Source of the DNA: Prochilodus magdalenae
Lineage: Eukaryota; Chordata; Actinopteri; Characiformes; Prochilodontidae
Assembly (NCBI GenBank): GCA_024036415.1
Contig: JAMWET010006586.1
Location: 7,501-71,500, forward strand
Length of the DNA stretch: 64,000 nt
Reading direction: 5' to 3'
Below the pieces are notes generated by a model that saw only the letters and a list, made by a program, of their open reading frames with translations, ran no database searches and was not told where the DNA came from. The translations under genes were made by a program, and so were the position numbers. Shown piece after piece: positions 11,291 to 25,270 of the stretch (the first letter of the stretch is position 1; each line of letters begins with the position of its first letter).

Positions 11291-13554
11291 TGCTCAGCAG
11301 AACACCACATCCTTCACAAACTCTTAATTTACCCACACAGAGTCTTTCTTTCATTCAACTTTCCGTTATTGTCTAGTTCTTGTTTTTATTGTCTGCGCTC
11401 CCTCTGGCAGTAAAACTGTGTTCATAACCCAGCTATGACCGCAGGCTGGGAAGAAATGGTCATAGAGTTAAAGGACACAGTTGTCAGTTACTTGCGTATT
11501 ATCTTTTGCAGTGGTAACATTAGCATTACAGTCTGCAAGTGTAATGACATCTGGTGTGGTGCTGTTAGATCGGTGTCTGACCAATCTCTACATGTGGAGC
11601 GGATGGGTGAAAATGTATCCAGTCTTTTGATTTGTTAAAATGTGAGACAACACAGACAGACATCTAAGGTAATTGTCCCCAGGCTCTACATGTTTAGTTG
11701 GCTGTGAAATGTTAAATAAGTCTGCAGTGCTGATCTCTGCGCCGTTGCAGATTGCCTTAGCGTAACGCAGAACAAGGCGAGCTGTTTCTGAGTTTGAGGA
11801 ACTTGGTGAGGGTGGAACGTTACTGCGGTAGGGAGCAGACCACTGCTGGCAGATGCCTCCAGAAAAAAAAAGATTTTCCAGACGACAGACCTTCTGTATA
11901 TAATAGAGGATAGCAGAAAAAGATCACCCTTGAACGCAAGAAGTCCTGTTCTTTGTGCACAGTTTAGTAAGATGTCTATCTACTGAAAAACCTGTTTGGA
12001 AACCTGTTAGACAGCAGCGGCAGCACAGGGGAAAGCGAGGAGAGAATAGGAGAAAATACGTATGTATTGCGATGTACAGATAAAGCCACCAGGTAAGGTG
12101 GTTTTAATGACCCTGTCCACTTTGTGGGGAATTTCACAGAGACCCAGCACAGATATACTCCTTGTTAAAGCTTTAATGCTGCTCTGTTTAAGACACTGGA
12201 GCTGGTCGTAATTGATCGTCCTTTGGCAGTTCTGCTCTCCTGCTGCGGATCATGAATGAAAGCACCAGAAGTGCTATTTTCTGTAAAGCTTTCCCTCCAT
12301 ACATAATGCTTAAAGCCTCCAGATGGTCATCACTTCCTCCTGTATGCCACAGTAACGCTAGCTGAGGCGGTGAAGTGTTCTGCTGAAAATACCAGGTTGC
12401 TGCTGGGAACTGGTGCCTGATTAGAGGAGGGTGATAGGTGGGCACAAAAAGGACAGTATGTGGCGGTGAGGTTTTCTTTCTGTGTGTGTTCGCAGTGGAG
12501 TGTGTGTTGCAGTTAAGGGGTGGAGTTTGCACATGGACAGCTGGTCTTTCCCCTGGACAGCCTGTGACAGAACTATTTCCAGACCCTTTGGGTCATACTG
12601 CTGCTTTGGAAGATAACACTACACTGGCAGGGTAACAGTAGCCACTGGCAGACATGGAGCCTAGGGGGAATATGTGATTGCTGAACTTTCTAATATGCAA
12701 TGCAAGAAAAAGCTATTTGGTGGTTTGTGTTTTTCTCATTTGTTGGCTCATAATTTTCAAAATATTTTCTGTATAATTAAATGTAAAATGAAATTATAAT
12801 AAGCTCGTCTGTGACTGTAACTTACCTAACAGCGTGTAATTCCTCTACAAGCATTAATAACAGCTGTGATTGGTTTTGTGTTTTTTTTTTTTTTTTAATT
12901 TTTTTTTTTAAGGCCACATCAGTGTTTTCAGACACTCCACAAAGAGTTGCGCAGTTGGGCCATATTTGGTGCATGCCTTTGCTGGTTCAATTATGAGGAG
13001 AGATTCCTGTAGACTGGGATTTTAGCCACTGCTGGTAGAAACGTTACTACCACCCTAAACACACAAGGTGGCTAATTTTTGACGGTCGAGACAATATCAC
13101 AGTTCACAGTGGTGGCAATAGGTGCCATATGGATAGGGATATGTTGTCTCATGCCGAAGCCCTGTTGTACAGTTGTTTTGAAAATCACATTCTTGCAAGG
13201 CAAAATTATCCACAAAGCAACTTATTGATATCAATTTTACCACAGTCAGTTGTACATGTCAGACTACCAGTATTGTAGATATTGCAGTCACCAACACTAT
13301 CAAAGAAATCAGCAGATTTTGTGGTGTGGACCCTTCTATATCAAATCACTAATAATGAAATGGCTTATAAAATTATTTAAACAAGCATAACAAATCAGTA
13401 ATGATTGAAATGTACATTTAATTGAGAATTCTGGAGCATATGTTCTATAAGATGCTGATCATGGATCAGGTTTTGCCTTTTATATTACAGTGACTCCTCT
13501 GAAACAATTTGAATAAACAATGTTATTCAAATCAGATAAAATGTGTTATTATTG

Positions 13555-13800
13555 CTACTAATGTTGTCTCAAAGCAGCTCTACAGAAAAGCTGTGTATGA
13601 AAAAATGAAAAGAGGAAAAATATAAGAAAGAGTTTGCATTTCGATGTAAGAAATAGAATCCGGGTCCAAGCCCCGCTATTAGCAAGGCAAAGGCAGCAGT
13701 GGCAAGGAAAGTAAGAGGAATAGGAGGAAGAGGAGGAAACCTTAAGAGTGAAGAACCTCAAGGGAGCAACCATGTCCTGCTCTGGTTTGCACCGGTTGAA
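13555..13800. repeat. Dispersed repeat (two copies in window)
   Basis: Shares the blocks CTCAAAGCAGCT, CAGAAAA and TCCGGGTCCAAGCC with 16445-16690. This is a widespread type of short interspersed repeat in fish introns. I cannot assign a superfamily. Confidence 0.5.
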
Positions 13801-13939
13801 GAGGAAATGACAAAATGTAATGAGATTTTATGATGACATACAACAGGTATTATTGTTTGTATGGCTGTGACTGTATAGATTTACTTTCCTTGCAATGTTA
13901 AAGCAGTCTATCCACGCAACTTACCGCCAACACCCCCCC

Positions 13940-14260
13940 GGTCGTCCACCAAGACAACAGCGTGACTGCGTGACAGCGTGATCTGCTGCCATTCTGAGTC
14001 ACTCCATGACAGTCTAGCACGACACCATTGCAGACTATGGTGACGTTGACGTGGTTTTAAGCACAGTCGCCGTAACGGTCTGTGTGCATGTTGTCCTGCA
14101 TTGGTCTGCCAATGGTGCTGGCACTAGCAGGTGACTCAAGGAGGACATCACTGCTTGCCCAGTGTCCGCAATTGAGGCTGTTAGGCCCGTCCATCCCTAC
14201 GTCACATGCCTGCACCGCACACTGGTCAAGCAGTGTCCAGTCATCCGTAACCATTGTTTT
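13940..14260 (-). mobile_element. Tc1-like transposon relic, copy D (fragment)
   Basis: Aligns by eye with the central and N-terminal part of copies B and E. Shared blocks include GGTGACGTTGACGTGGT, GTCTGTGTGCATGT and TGCCAATGGTGCTGGC, each read in the same - orientation. Both outer ends appear to be lost. Confidence 0.65.
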
Positions 14261-15107
14261 TAGTTAAGGTACCAACACAGCGTCCAGTAAATTCCCTTTT
14301 GTGCACCCTCCAAATATCGACCCTGCAGATTATTCTCTTCAATTCGGTATTTTCTGCTGATATGATGGTTTGTTCAGAGCCAACATGACTACAAGACCTA
14401 CAGCTGAACGAAGAGTCTCGCAGTGATGGTTTGAAAGCGCTGAAATAAAGATTCATGTTGGTGCAAGCCATAACAACCCAGAGAACATTTAAACAGAGGT
14501 TAGTACTCAGGTCCTGAGCAACAACATACCAGCGCTCTGTGAGCCGGTGAGAATTGTTGAATTTCGTAGGAGCGCCATCAGCTTCTTATCTTTACTTTTC
14601 AGCAACATTAAGACCTCAGAAAGGCACAGTAGATAATGTCACAGTCTCTATTTTACATAAACAGATCTCAGCCAACGTTACAGTCTAGTCTTCTCCAGCT
14701 CACTCACAGGGAGCTTTTAATAAAGCAGTAAACTGATGCCAAGCGTGATTAATGGTGGTGAACCAACTTTCACCAGCAAAGAAAGGAAATACAAAAACAA
14801 ATGTGGTGATGATGGTAATCATCCCAACCTCTCAGTAGTCATCACATGACTGCGGTATTGCGGTAACACTGTTATTGCCACGTAGGTAATTGCTATGAAA
14901 CTGATATCTAAGCTGTGTAGTTAAGAGCTGAAGATAGGAACCAAACACAGACGGTTAGGGTTTAAGGGGTCGTCACAATTGCATGATGATAAAAATGTAT
15001 TTAGGTGAGGCCTATCGTTCTCTGAGTAGAGAGTTTCTAAGCTGGTTTTTGTACATAGAGGGACTTGTCTTCCATATTTAACCCATCTGTAAAAACGAAA
15101 TATATAC

Positions 15108-15350
15108 ACACACACACACCAGGGGGCAGTGAGCGCACTTGCCCACAGCAGAGGGCAGCCCTATCCACGGCACTTGGGGAGCAGTTGGGGTTTAGGTGCC
15201 TTGCTCAAGGGCACTTCAGTCGTTACTGTTGCTACTTCAGTTCAGTCGTTACTGTTCACAAGGCTGGTTCCTTAACCTACAGCCCCTCAGGGCAGTCGTG
15301 GGCTGGAGGTTGGGGAACTAGCCTTATGACCGGAAGGTCGCCAGGTATGT
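15108..15350. repeat. Short dispersed repeat
   Basis: Contains GGGGAGCAGTTGGGG and GTGCCTTGCTCAAGGGCACT, a motif set I recognise as a common interspersed repeat in fish genomes. No coding potential is visible. The family name is not certain. Confidence 0.45.
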
Positions 15351-16179
15351 TTCCCTGAAACCTTGAGATTATAATATATGATCGATTTTCAGGAGCTCCT
15401 TATTTTTGGTATATGGAAAAATTGATTTACATTGAGACCCCTACAACCACACGGATCAAACTGAAGTATAACTGTGTAAGAGACGCCCTTATGCCATATT
15501 GATGTTTTATTTTTGTACACTGGAGCTGAGCTATCTACACTGAGTCCACGTTTCGTTTATGAACTTCTGGACCGAATGTGTCATGCAGAGTAGTGTTGCT
15601 GAAATTGAAGTTGGTGGGTGGTACCTTTGTAGCTAAACTAATGAACCTATTGAAGGCTCATGGCACAGAAGGGTTTAGCGTAGGATGCAGTGGGCTCTGT
15701 GTAGCTCATTGTCATTTTCCATTCCGGTCTGTGCTGGTCTTTGATGGATCTTGTTCAGGCTTCAGTTGGATCTGAGGTTCTGACTTCTTTATCCTGACGA
15801 GCCTTGCCAATATTCTCTCTGGGTGGCTACAGCTGGAAGCATGTGTCACTTGCGCCGCACTCGTGCACCTATCAGCGCCATCCCATTATTTCCATAGTGT
15901 GGTCGAGTGTGGTGTGGGAGAGTTGGAGCCAGGATTAGACTTGGAGAGATGCCAGATCTTTCTTGAGATGATACTCAACCAGGGGCGTGCACAGGAAATC
16001 ATATACTTAACTAACCATTCCAGGTGCCAGGATCTTTCAGTACTCGAATCACTTTGGAGTGTATGCTGTATTACATCATGGGAAGTCAGGGAGAACAATA
16101 GGGGCAAACAGTTCAGTGACACAGGAAAACTGACTTTAGTTCTTTTATAATTCAGTGGGGGCCTATAAGTGTGAGTGTG

Positions 16180-16435
16180 TACACCCACCAGCCATAACAT
16201 TAAACCCACCTCCTTGTATCTACACTCACTGTGTATGTTATCAGCTCCACTGACCATATAGGACACTTTGTAATTCTACAGGTACAGACTGTAGTCCATC
16301 TGTTTCTCTGTATACTGTATTACCCTGTTCTTCAATGGTCAGGACCCCCACAGGACCACCACAGAGCATGTGTTATGTGGGTGGTGGACCATTCTCAGCA
16401 CTGGTGTGAGTAGATCAGACACAGTAGTGGGATTA
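16180..16435. mobile_element. Palindromic DNA element, copy 2 (left arm only)
   Basis: Starts with the terminal CAGCCATAACATTAAA block near 16188. It continues through the arm (CCATCTGTTTCTCTGTATAC, CCACAGGACCACCACAGAG) and is truncated near 16435, before the core. Confidence 0.75.
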
Positions 16436-16444
16436 CAGGAAGTC

Positions 16445-16690
16445 AGATTACAGGATCAATCAATCAGTGTTTAGTTTTGTATAGCGCTTTTCACAACTAG
16501 CGTTTTCTCAAAGCAGCTTCACAGAAAAACAGTTTATATAAAGGAAAAGAAAAACACAGAGTCCGTGTACAAACGTAGGAAAGGAAATCCGGGTCCAAGC
16601 CTCTGTGAGTAAGCAAGAGGCAACAGTGGCGAGGAGAAACTCACTTGGAGTAAGGATGAGACTTTGAGAGGATTATCTGTGTTGGTTTAT
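16445..16690. repeat. Dispersed repeat, second copy
   Basis: Second copy of the repeat at 13555-13800, with TCAAAGCAGCTTCACAG, ATCCGGGTCCAAGCC and GGCAACAGTGGCGAGGA blocks. Confidence 0.5.
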
Positions 16691-17519
16691 TGTTGTTAGT
16701 GGTTGTGATGTATGATAGTAACTACTTGCAGATCCGGTTTCTCTCTGAGAGATAATAATGACTGGACTGGACTGAACTGAACTAGTTCAAATACAAGTGT
16801 TTATTTTATCTTTGCTCGATCATAATCTCCATATTTCTTTTTTTGTGATCTATATTTTATCAAGTACACAGAGCTCACAATATGCCCGTAGGGTTCTTCA
16901 CAACCAGCATAGCACGGGTTCAAACCATGTTGACGTGCTTATTTTCAGCAAGTGTTTGCAATCATGCAGATTGTTGTCTTGTCAAACACGAACGAGTGCG
17001 GCAATAACTAAAGGACAATGTAATGGTAATGCTATTATAACACTTTGATATTAGCCAGAGGTTTTTTACTGCCTGAATATCTGTTCTGTGATTTTACAGG
17101 TAATGGAATATTAAAAGGAGTCAGAATGAATGTTAGCCATACAGTATAGCTAGTGCGCTATATGAAGAATCGCATACTCGACTGTCCTACATTCTTATAA
17201 ATATTCGGTATATATTCGGCTGTGCGTCATGTCATTTTGGCTTTGTCATTGTAGTGTATGCATGCGCCGTACTCACATTGTAGTGATTGAGCAGTGTTGA
17301 GACAAATGAATTGAAACAGGTCATGCCACAACTTTCTAGCTGATTAATGCAAAAGAGGAACAGGCATGGGTTCCTGGACTGTGGCTTCACAGGTACCCAG
17401 AGAGGAGTAGCCATAGTGCTCACCTGCTTCAGTGTTTGGTGCACTGAAAGCCATTATAGAGCCTTAACGTTCCAGGAAACCTGGTTCATGCTCACAAGAG
17501 GGCTATAAAGTAACTTCTC

Positions 17520-17860
17520 AGCTTTATTATTATTATTATTTTCACTCAACCAATCATTTTACACTGAATGTTTTTAAATAATGCAGTTCAAGTCATCTGG
17601 TGAAATTCCTGAATATTTTTCTTATTGTATTATTTATATCGACGCTGTCCAATGAAAAACATGTAACTTCATTTTTCTCAGTGTTTGCTTTTCTGTATCA
17701 TTTGAACACAGCTGCTGCTGCTGTTAGCGCTGTGCGTGATTTCGTGATGTAATGGCCTGAAATCATTTGGAAAGACGTCTGGTTCCATTGACTTACATTA
17801 AAGTTGAATTGAGGTCTTTGCCCTTTTCTGTAAAGGGACCATTTTGGAGATACTTGGTTT
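17520..17860. repeat. Dispersed repeat with attached (TTA)n tract
   Basis: Inverted counterpart of 9250-9802. It begins with a (TTA)n run at 17523-17540, then AAGTCATCTGGTGAAATTCC and GCTGTCCAATGAAAAACATG blocks, and ends near the TG repeat. Confidence 0.6.
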
Positions 17861-17877
17861 GGAGATACTAGTTGTAG

Positions 17878-17880
<3 letters not shown>

Positions 17881-17960
<80 letters not shown>
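17881..17960. repeat. (TG)n microsatellite
   Basis: About 40 uninterrupted TG dinucleotides in slc20a2 intron 1. Confidence 0.98.
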
Positions 17961-17962
<2 letters not shown>

Positions 17963-20414
17963 TGAGAGAATCTCAGGGAGGAAAAATATGGCACTGTCAG
18001 TTTTTCCCGACACTGAGTATATAATTTATTTTTTGTTCCTTAATCTCTGTAGACTGGAGTCAGTGAAGAAATGTTATCTCCTTACAGCCCCGACTTGTTG
18101 ACTGACATGACAAATTCTCTGGTCTCTGTTTAGAGCAACATGCTTAACAGGACTTGGTGACTCCTCGAATGACAAGGACACCTGTTAAGATACAACTATG
18201 GCTAGGTGGGCCGAGAATGTGTGACATTTCACATGGCCATGTGAGGCAGTTTTTCTCTCTGTCACTGCAGGAGGTTTTAGGAGGCGCGTTAATTACAGTA
18301 CCCTTCTTTGTTGCTCCTCTTACCTTAATGTTCGTGCTGTGAAAGGACAGCTTGTTACGAGGAAGCCTTTGTCAGGAGAGGAGTTAAAGCTAAAGTCAAA
18401 GATCTGATGGTCACAAGACCTGCTTTTTGTAAACCCTCACAAAACCATGTGAGGGGAATAGCCGAGCCAAACAACCCACCGGCACCTTATTTGGATCCAT
18501 TGCTGTACATCTGTATAAGTGCCGTCTCGGGATAAAAGTGGAGGCTTTTGTGTTCATTAAATGTCTGGGTTAAGGGGACTGAATGATGCTTCATCGGCAG
18601 GTTTATAAGCAAACAGTAAAAAAAGATAAACACTGTGGGTGTATTTTTAAAACATATGAAAGTATGTTATAATAAATTCATTTTATATGTTATTTCTATG
18701 GATTAATAAAATATATTGATGTTTGTTAGTGTTATTTTATTTATAAATGTTTTATTTACTGAACATGTTAGTTCATTGTATCAAGCTGATACATTCTGTA
18801 TGTGTTATTAATGTTTCTTTATATTGTTATGTTTATAATGTGTATTAATGGTATTTTTGTCTTAGTTATAGCAGATACATTGTGTAAATAAACTAAGAAA
18901 AACTGTACAATACACATTTATAAATATAATAATATTAATAAACATAAATAACCAACAGGGGTCTCCAAAATGGCAACTCTACAGGAGAGGCTAAAAACCT
19001 CATTTAATCTGAATGGAAGTCAATGCAACCAGACGTCTTTCCAAGCAGTTTTTCTGCCATTTCTGTTGGTCCATTCCTTATGAAATGTCTACATTGTGTA
19101 AATAGCAGCTCATGTGATCAAAAGAGGGATAAAAGTAAAAAAAAATGGAGATGTGTGTTTTTGTTAGGATAGTGATGATATACAGAATGTGTGTTTGTTA
19201 ATATTGTTATAGCTGTAAATTAATATGTATTGTACTTTTCTCTTGGCTTGTTGCAACAAGCGGGTCCTGCAATTTAATGGGAAGTGTTCAGTGTGCATTG
19301 AGTGCAACTGGTTATGTAAATTCAGACAGTACTGTGCATCCTTTATTTACCTAGTCTCCTATCTACACAGCCATTAGATACAGGTTAGGCATTTTTGGGA
19401 GATATTCCTGAGCTGGTTAGATTTAAGATAACACACATGCAGATGGTAATGTCAGAGGAAAAATGAGTGAAAATCCAAAACTTGTGAGATTCTGTTACTT
19501 GGAGTTATTGAGAAAACAAGACTCCCAACACCCATGCAAGACCTGGTAGACCACCAGTGGCTGTCACATCAGATAAACAGTAATGAAGTACTTCAATCAG
19601 AAGCTATTCCTGCCTTAGATCTGAAAAATCTATACGTGATCACAGCAAAAGGAAAAATGAGAGTTTAGTGACACAATGATTGTTTATCTAATTGATATAT
19701 CTTACATTTCTAGTTCTAGGATTGTTGTAGGATTATTAGAATATTATTTACATTATTTCTAGACATTTTTTTTCACTTGTTTTAAGTCAATTGGGAGGCC
19801 AAATTTTCTTACTATATTGGCAGATAATGTTTTTAAGAAATGTTTGTGAAACAAGCAAATTATTTGTCAATATAATAAAAATAATTTAGTACAAGTAAAA
19901 ATGCCTTTTTTGTAAAAAGCTTGAAAACGTGCTAACGGCAATCTTAAAGTGAGAAGATGCATTAGGTAGCCATGAGAATTTCCCTTTCTTAGACCTCATT
20001 TCTCAGTGATTTCGTCTGTTCGTCCAGTGTGAGAAGTTAGCTCAGTGCTGTGACTCTAAAGGAATAGATAAGTCAGAAAGCGTTACTCAGGGAAAACGAG
20101 AAAACATGAAAAGGTGGTAAATCAAAGTAGTTGTTCTCTAGGGGGCATAAAAACGTCAGTACACTTTAATGTCGCAGTATTATGTAAGTGATGTGATCGT
20201 ATGTGATGCTCGATCACGGTATTTCAGTTAATAGGTGACATAAAGATTTATGGCTTGCAGTAGTTCCTTTTAGACATCTAGACAGCAGGGGCACTTAAAC
20301 ATTCGCGTTAGCAATCCCAGCTGATGAGTTAAGGTTTTAATAGAATGGCAGTTTTCCTAATATTAGATAGTCAGCCTAGTGCTCTCAACAGACCGACCAC
20401 CCTGAACAATAGAC

Positions 20415-20485
20415 CGACCACCCTGGAGACCAGACCTCAACATGACTGAATGCGTTTGGGATTACTCGGATCATGAGAAGCGGAA
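20415..20485 (+). mobile_element. Tc1-like transposase fragment
   Basis: A short + strand reading resembles the S-P-D-L-N-P-I-E-x-x-W block that precedes the last catalytic residue of Tc1 enzymes (here RPDLNMTECVWDY). It is only about 70 bp, so this is tentative. Confidence 0.35.
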
Positions 20486-22627
20486 AATCTAGAGGCTGAT
20501 TTTATACGTCTGTGTTGAATCAGTGCAGAGTTTATGCTGTAGATTGTAAGTGGCCTGTGCCAGTGTGAGCGTAGGTGTGTCTGGGACATTCTGCAGTTAC
20601 ACCGCCAAAACACTAGTTGGTGTTGACAGTCATTCTTTGGATTGTGTTGGAGTTAGAGCTTATAGCTGTTAAACAACAGCTGCTTCTACTTTCTTCTCGT
20701 GTCCGTGCAGTCTGTGGGTCGGGCAACTGAATTTAAAGATGTCGGCAAAGGCAGAAATGGCGACGCTACCAAAGGGGGCGAATCACGTCAGTTGTGGTCT
20801 GGGTTACATTTCCGAAGAGGTGAATGTCAGGCTATGGTGTAGGGTACTGCAGAGGGTTAGGCGAAGGGGAACGCAACCATGTCGGGGCATAAATAGGCCT
20901 TAAGGTTGAACTTTGGAGGTTTGCAGGCCTCATGTTAAGAGCAGGTCTCCTGAAAAGGATGGAAGCCATAATAAAAACAAGAAGACTTCATATTATGTTT
21001 ATGTTTGAGTGACATGCTTCCTTCCTTGCCCTTCGAAAAACAAAATGTGCCTGATTAAAGCTACCCAGCTATTTTATTTTTTTTCCGACTGTGGAATGCT
21101 GTGATCTGATGGTAATGCTTTGATGATTTCTGGAAAACACTTTCCACATAAACTTCCTATTCCCGTGGCAGTTGTGTCCTGTGAGTCACAGGCAGTGAAT
21201 CAGCATGAACGATGTGTCCCAGAATCGCTTCTGACAACGTCTGATGGCCTGTCACTACCATGCCTGCTTTGACAGCCAGTGTCAGAAGAACTATTCTGAT
21301 CGCGGCGGCAATCACCAATGGCAGCAGCTGCGGCAGCGAGCGGACGCTTGTTTGTGGAGGTTTTGTTATTTTAGGACAGACGTAAGATGCATGACCCTGG
21401 GGGTGCCTTAAGAAGTCCAGCCATCCCTGACGGAACATGGACCGGGACTCTGTGATCAGCTGGCGAGAGAAAGGCTCCCAGTTCACGTCCTGGCAGTTGT
21501 TTTGGTTCGGAGGGTTCAGAGGAGAGGTGGGCTGTGAGGGAGGGCGCACATGATAATGATATCATCCCAGTGAATGGAACAATTGTTCCAAGTACTGAAA
21601 GAGACTGAGTGATAGAGGCAAGCGCTAACATAACACCAGCGATATTCAGATCTGACGAAACTGGCCTGTTTGGAGACGATTAATGGTCAGAAGATCTGTG
21701 GTGGATTTGCACTAAATCTGTTTCCAGTATCTGTTTGCCAAGCGTTCCGAGGCATAGCTATGCCGAGGCTTTGCTGTTTCCCATGTTTGGTTTCCCACAA
21801 ATAATGCCACCATGTTGCTAATCTGCTTAATCAGTCATGCCAAGAGAGTTCAGAGTTATGCTCACGTATTGTGTGCCCAAGTCATTTACCCCTCATTGTG
21901 CTGTGCACGGAAAAATCCAATACTCCGGTGTCCTCGGGGGATCAGGCGTTTCGTAACTGGCATAAACCCTTTTTCGCCTGTTATTGTTTTGCCGTGGTGC
22001 ATTCTAGGAGAGACATAATGCGGTTCTAGCAGTGTCGGCACTGTAAACACCATTGAACGTCCTTGGTGTGCCTACATGCCTTTCCTGCTTGGGAAATTTG
22101 CATGCACCCACCCCCCTCAGCCAGCATCTCTCCGTCAGTGGCTTACTCATCCCCATCACCCTTTCTTCCCATGCGGAAAGGTCCAATCGGAGGCGCTGCC
22201 TCCCTCAGGCTCCCCAGGATTGGCTGGCCTGCGCGTGATGCTGATGCCTTCATTTAAGAGGCAGTCTAGACTGCAGTGACAGGCTGTTCACGAGGAGGGA
22301 GCTGCAGTATCCTGCAACACGTCTAACTCTCAGCCTGGCGACTCTGTATTCTCCAAGTGCTTTGTTTTCGCCCCCTTGCCGAACGCTTTCTCGCGGACTA
22401 CCTGTTCGTACTGGTTCAGTGTTTCTTTGTCCTTGTCATTAGTACGTCACATCTTGCCATTACAGTTCTCCTTCACTGCTCACGTTTCATCTGTCCATTC
22501 ACTCAGTGTCTCATTATCCAACCCATTTTCCAATCCCTGCTCCAAAAACAAATAGGGTCCTCTGCTTTTCTGAGTACTGCATAGTGGGAAGGTGAGTAGT
22601 GCGGATTACAGTTTGCAGTTAGTACAA

Positions 22628-22702
22628 CAGCGCTCTGTCTCTCGCTCTGTCTCTCGCTCTGTCTCTCGCTCTGTCTCTCGCTCTGTCTCTCGCTCTGTCT
22701 CT

Positions 22703-22751
<49 letters not shown>
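22628..22751. repeat. 12-bp tandem repeat grading into (CT)n
   Basis: About six copies of GCTCTGTCTCTC followed by a pure CT run. The long Arg/Glu-rich and Ser-rich open frames across it are artefacts of the repeat. Confidence 0.95.
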
Positions 22752-22753
<2 letters not shown>

Positions 22754-24619
22754 CACTCACCTCCTTTTTTTCCATTCCTTTTTTCCCTCTCTATATAATG
22801 CAACAGGTTTTGTTTGCCTTCTGCATGATGATTGGACATATGTAAAAGAGATGAGTAGGTGTATATGGATGTGTCATGGCTATGCACAGCCTCAGTGCAA
22901 CACGTTTTCAACCTCCAGTTTTAATGTGACCAGAATGTTAATATATCTGACCATTTTTGGCCTAGAATTATGCTAATTTGTATTTGCTTTATGTTTTGCA
23001 GGCAGCTGTCAGGTCACTAGCTCAGTTTCTCTTAATTTGTCCAGTGCTGTCTTACTGCAGTACGTAGTAGAATTTCTTTTGGGAATGAAGACTTTTGAGG
23101 TAGTTTGGTTTTAAGTTGTCCACAGTGTTCAGTTGATTTGATTGTGGGTATTTATTTAATCTGTTGAAAACTGTACCCTGCATAGTGAGTTGCAGAACTT
23201 GGTGGGTGAAAGCAGGACGGTGCAGTGCATGTGATTAAGTGCGCGCATGTATGTGCTTGTTTAAGCCCCGTAATTAGGGAATCTGTACAGCACTTGTGAC
23301 TCTCTGCGGTTGTGTAGGATCTAATTGATGAGCCGTCTCACTTTGCTGCAGTCCACCGTAAGATCTTTGTGTTCTCTCTCGGATAGTCACCTCTGCCTGA
23401 ACTCCAACCAAACCGCTTATAAGCTTCTCGGGACACGCTTTGTCAGGTTATTGACGTCACATATTTCCTGACAGCGTCTGACATCTCATGGACTTGCCAA
23501 CCTCTTATGACATGCTGAGGTGCAGTAGCCTGCCCGTACACTGTGTTTCAGGAGGCACTGAGGCAGAAGTTCTTCGGGGGAGGTGGATGGAGGAATGGAG
23601 CATTCTTATAGTTCTTGCAAAGGATGCTAGTGTCAAGCAGCACCAAGTATCCAATGAATCGCTGAAGCCAATGCATGGCAAAAAGCTCGAAGCGATTGAC
23701 CTACAAGTTCAGAGAGTAGCACAAACATGAATGTTGCTGATTATTCGCGTATGAGAATGTAAAAGCCTTGTAGTTTCTTATCTGTGCTCAGTGTGGCGAT
23801 AGGAAACATATATGTCAAGTGGCACAGTTTGGAGAATGCTGGCTGCTGTTTACTGCTTAGTAGTTTCGCTTTCACTCCTAATCTGTAAACTTGTGTGACC
23901 GGGACTGAAAATTGGGATTCTAAGAATGATCTGAGATTTATAAGTAGCGCTTATGCCGGTGTGCCAGTAACAGAGTCCTCCTATTCAAATTACTGTGTGT
24001 GGATATATTTTTTATGTGTCTGTTTATTTTCCGTGCATAGCAGTGATGATAACAGCAGCATCAACAACAATACTCCTGATAATAATGGTAATAATATTTC
24101 ACCATTTTAAGCATAAGTAGTGTATTATGTTTGCTCTGTTTTTGCAACTCTAAAAATGTACAGAACAGCGCACCATATCAGATAACTTTTACCAAGGTCT
24201 CAGGCTTAAATTAGCCTGGTAGGGTTATCATTACATCACAGTCATTGTTCTGAAAAAGTGATGCAAAATTGATAAATAATCTGACTCCTCAGAGTGCCAA
24301 CAATCAGCAGCCCTGAAGTCCTAGAAGCTCCAGCATTTGGAATATCAAATATTTGAAGTGAGAGAAGCTATAAGAAGATAGCAAAGTGCCTTAGGTAGCC
24401 ATTTCCACAGTTTGGAATGTAATTAATAAAATGCAGTTTGGTGTATAGTGTGGTGGAGGTGAGGGTAAGGTCTGGAAGACCAAGGGAACTTTCAGAGAGA
24501 ACTATTTGTAGGATTGCTGGAAAGGCAAAGCAAAACCCCTGTTTGACTGTAGAAGACGTGGAGTAAGATTTAGCAGGCTCTGGAGTGGTGGTGCACTTCA
24601 TGGAGATGTAAACTTTTCC

Positions 24620-25270
24620 TGTTTCCTCACAGCAAGGTTCAGCAGTAGTAGTGTTCTTAAGAACTTGAAATGAAAGCTAAACAAGCCTAAAGCATTTTGG
24701 AAACAAGGCCTGTTTACTGATGAAGTTCATGAAGTCCAACCTTTTGGCTGCAATAAGAATAAGAGTATTTGGAGGAAAAAGGTTCAGAATGTCATAAAGA
24801 ACCGCTCTCTAAATGCCAGCTGTTTAGCAGTGTGGTGGATCAATCGTGCACTGAACTTGTTGGATTTGAATGTGTTGCAGCCAGTGCACAGGGAACATTT
24901 CACTGGTAGAGGAAAAAATGGATTCAGTACCAGCGAATTCTGGAAACCAATATTATACAGTCAGTAAAGAAGCTGATAGCACGATAATGATCCTAAACAC
25001 ATCTCAAAGCCTGCCATGGACTACCTCAGTAGGCTCAAGCTGAAGGTTTTGCCATGGCCCTCCCAGTCCAAAAATCTAAACACCATTTAAATCTGTGGAT
25101 AGATCTGAACAAATCTGTGCATGCAAGAGGGCCCAAGAGTCTCAGAACTCAAATCCTTTTACAAAGAAGAGTGGGTAAATTCCTGGTTGCCAGAGGGGGT
25201 CTAGGTTGGTCAGACTTTTGGATGGAAATGGAAAAAGTAATCTTGCCCAAAGGGGAAGCCTTTTTGTAAA
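24620..25270 (+). pseudogene. Tc1/mariner-type transposase pseudogene
   Basis: The + strand in shifting frames reads like a Tc1 transposase. A TDEVHEVQPFG block (first catalytic Asp region of the DDE/D domain) is near 24715-24750, a NDPKHISK block (usual QDNDPKHTAK, second catalytic Asp) is near 24985-25010, and then WIDLNKSVHARGPKSL (last catalytic region) is near 25095-25150. The usual H-N-H-E HTH part upstream is not clear. Stops and frameshifts make it non-functional. It is a different Tc1 lineage from copies A-F. Confidence 0.75.

Noticed and set aside
17698..18101. Open frames with His-Thr or Val-Cys runs
   Set aside because: Produced by the (TG)n tract at 17881-17960.
21157..21549. 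130-codon - strand frame in slc20a2 intron 1
   Set aside because: No recognised domain, no splice or promoter context; composition is consistent with a chance open frame.
22503..22911. Arg/Glu-rich and Ser-rich frames
   Set aside because: Translation of the GCTCTGTCTCTC and CT tandem repeats.
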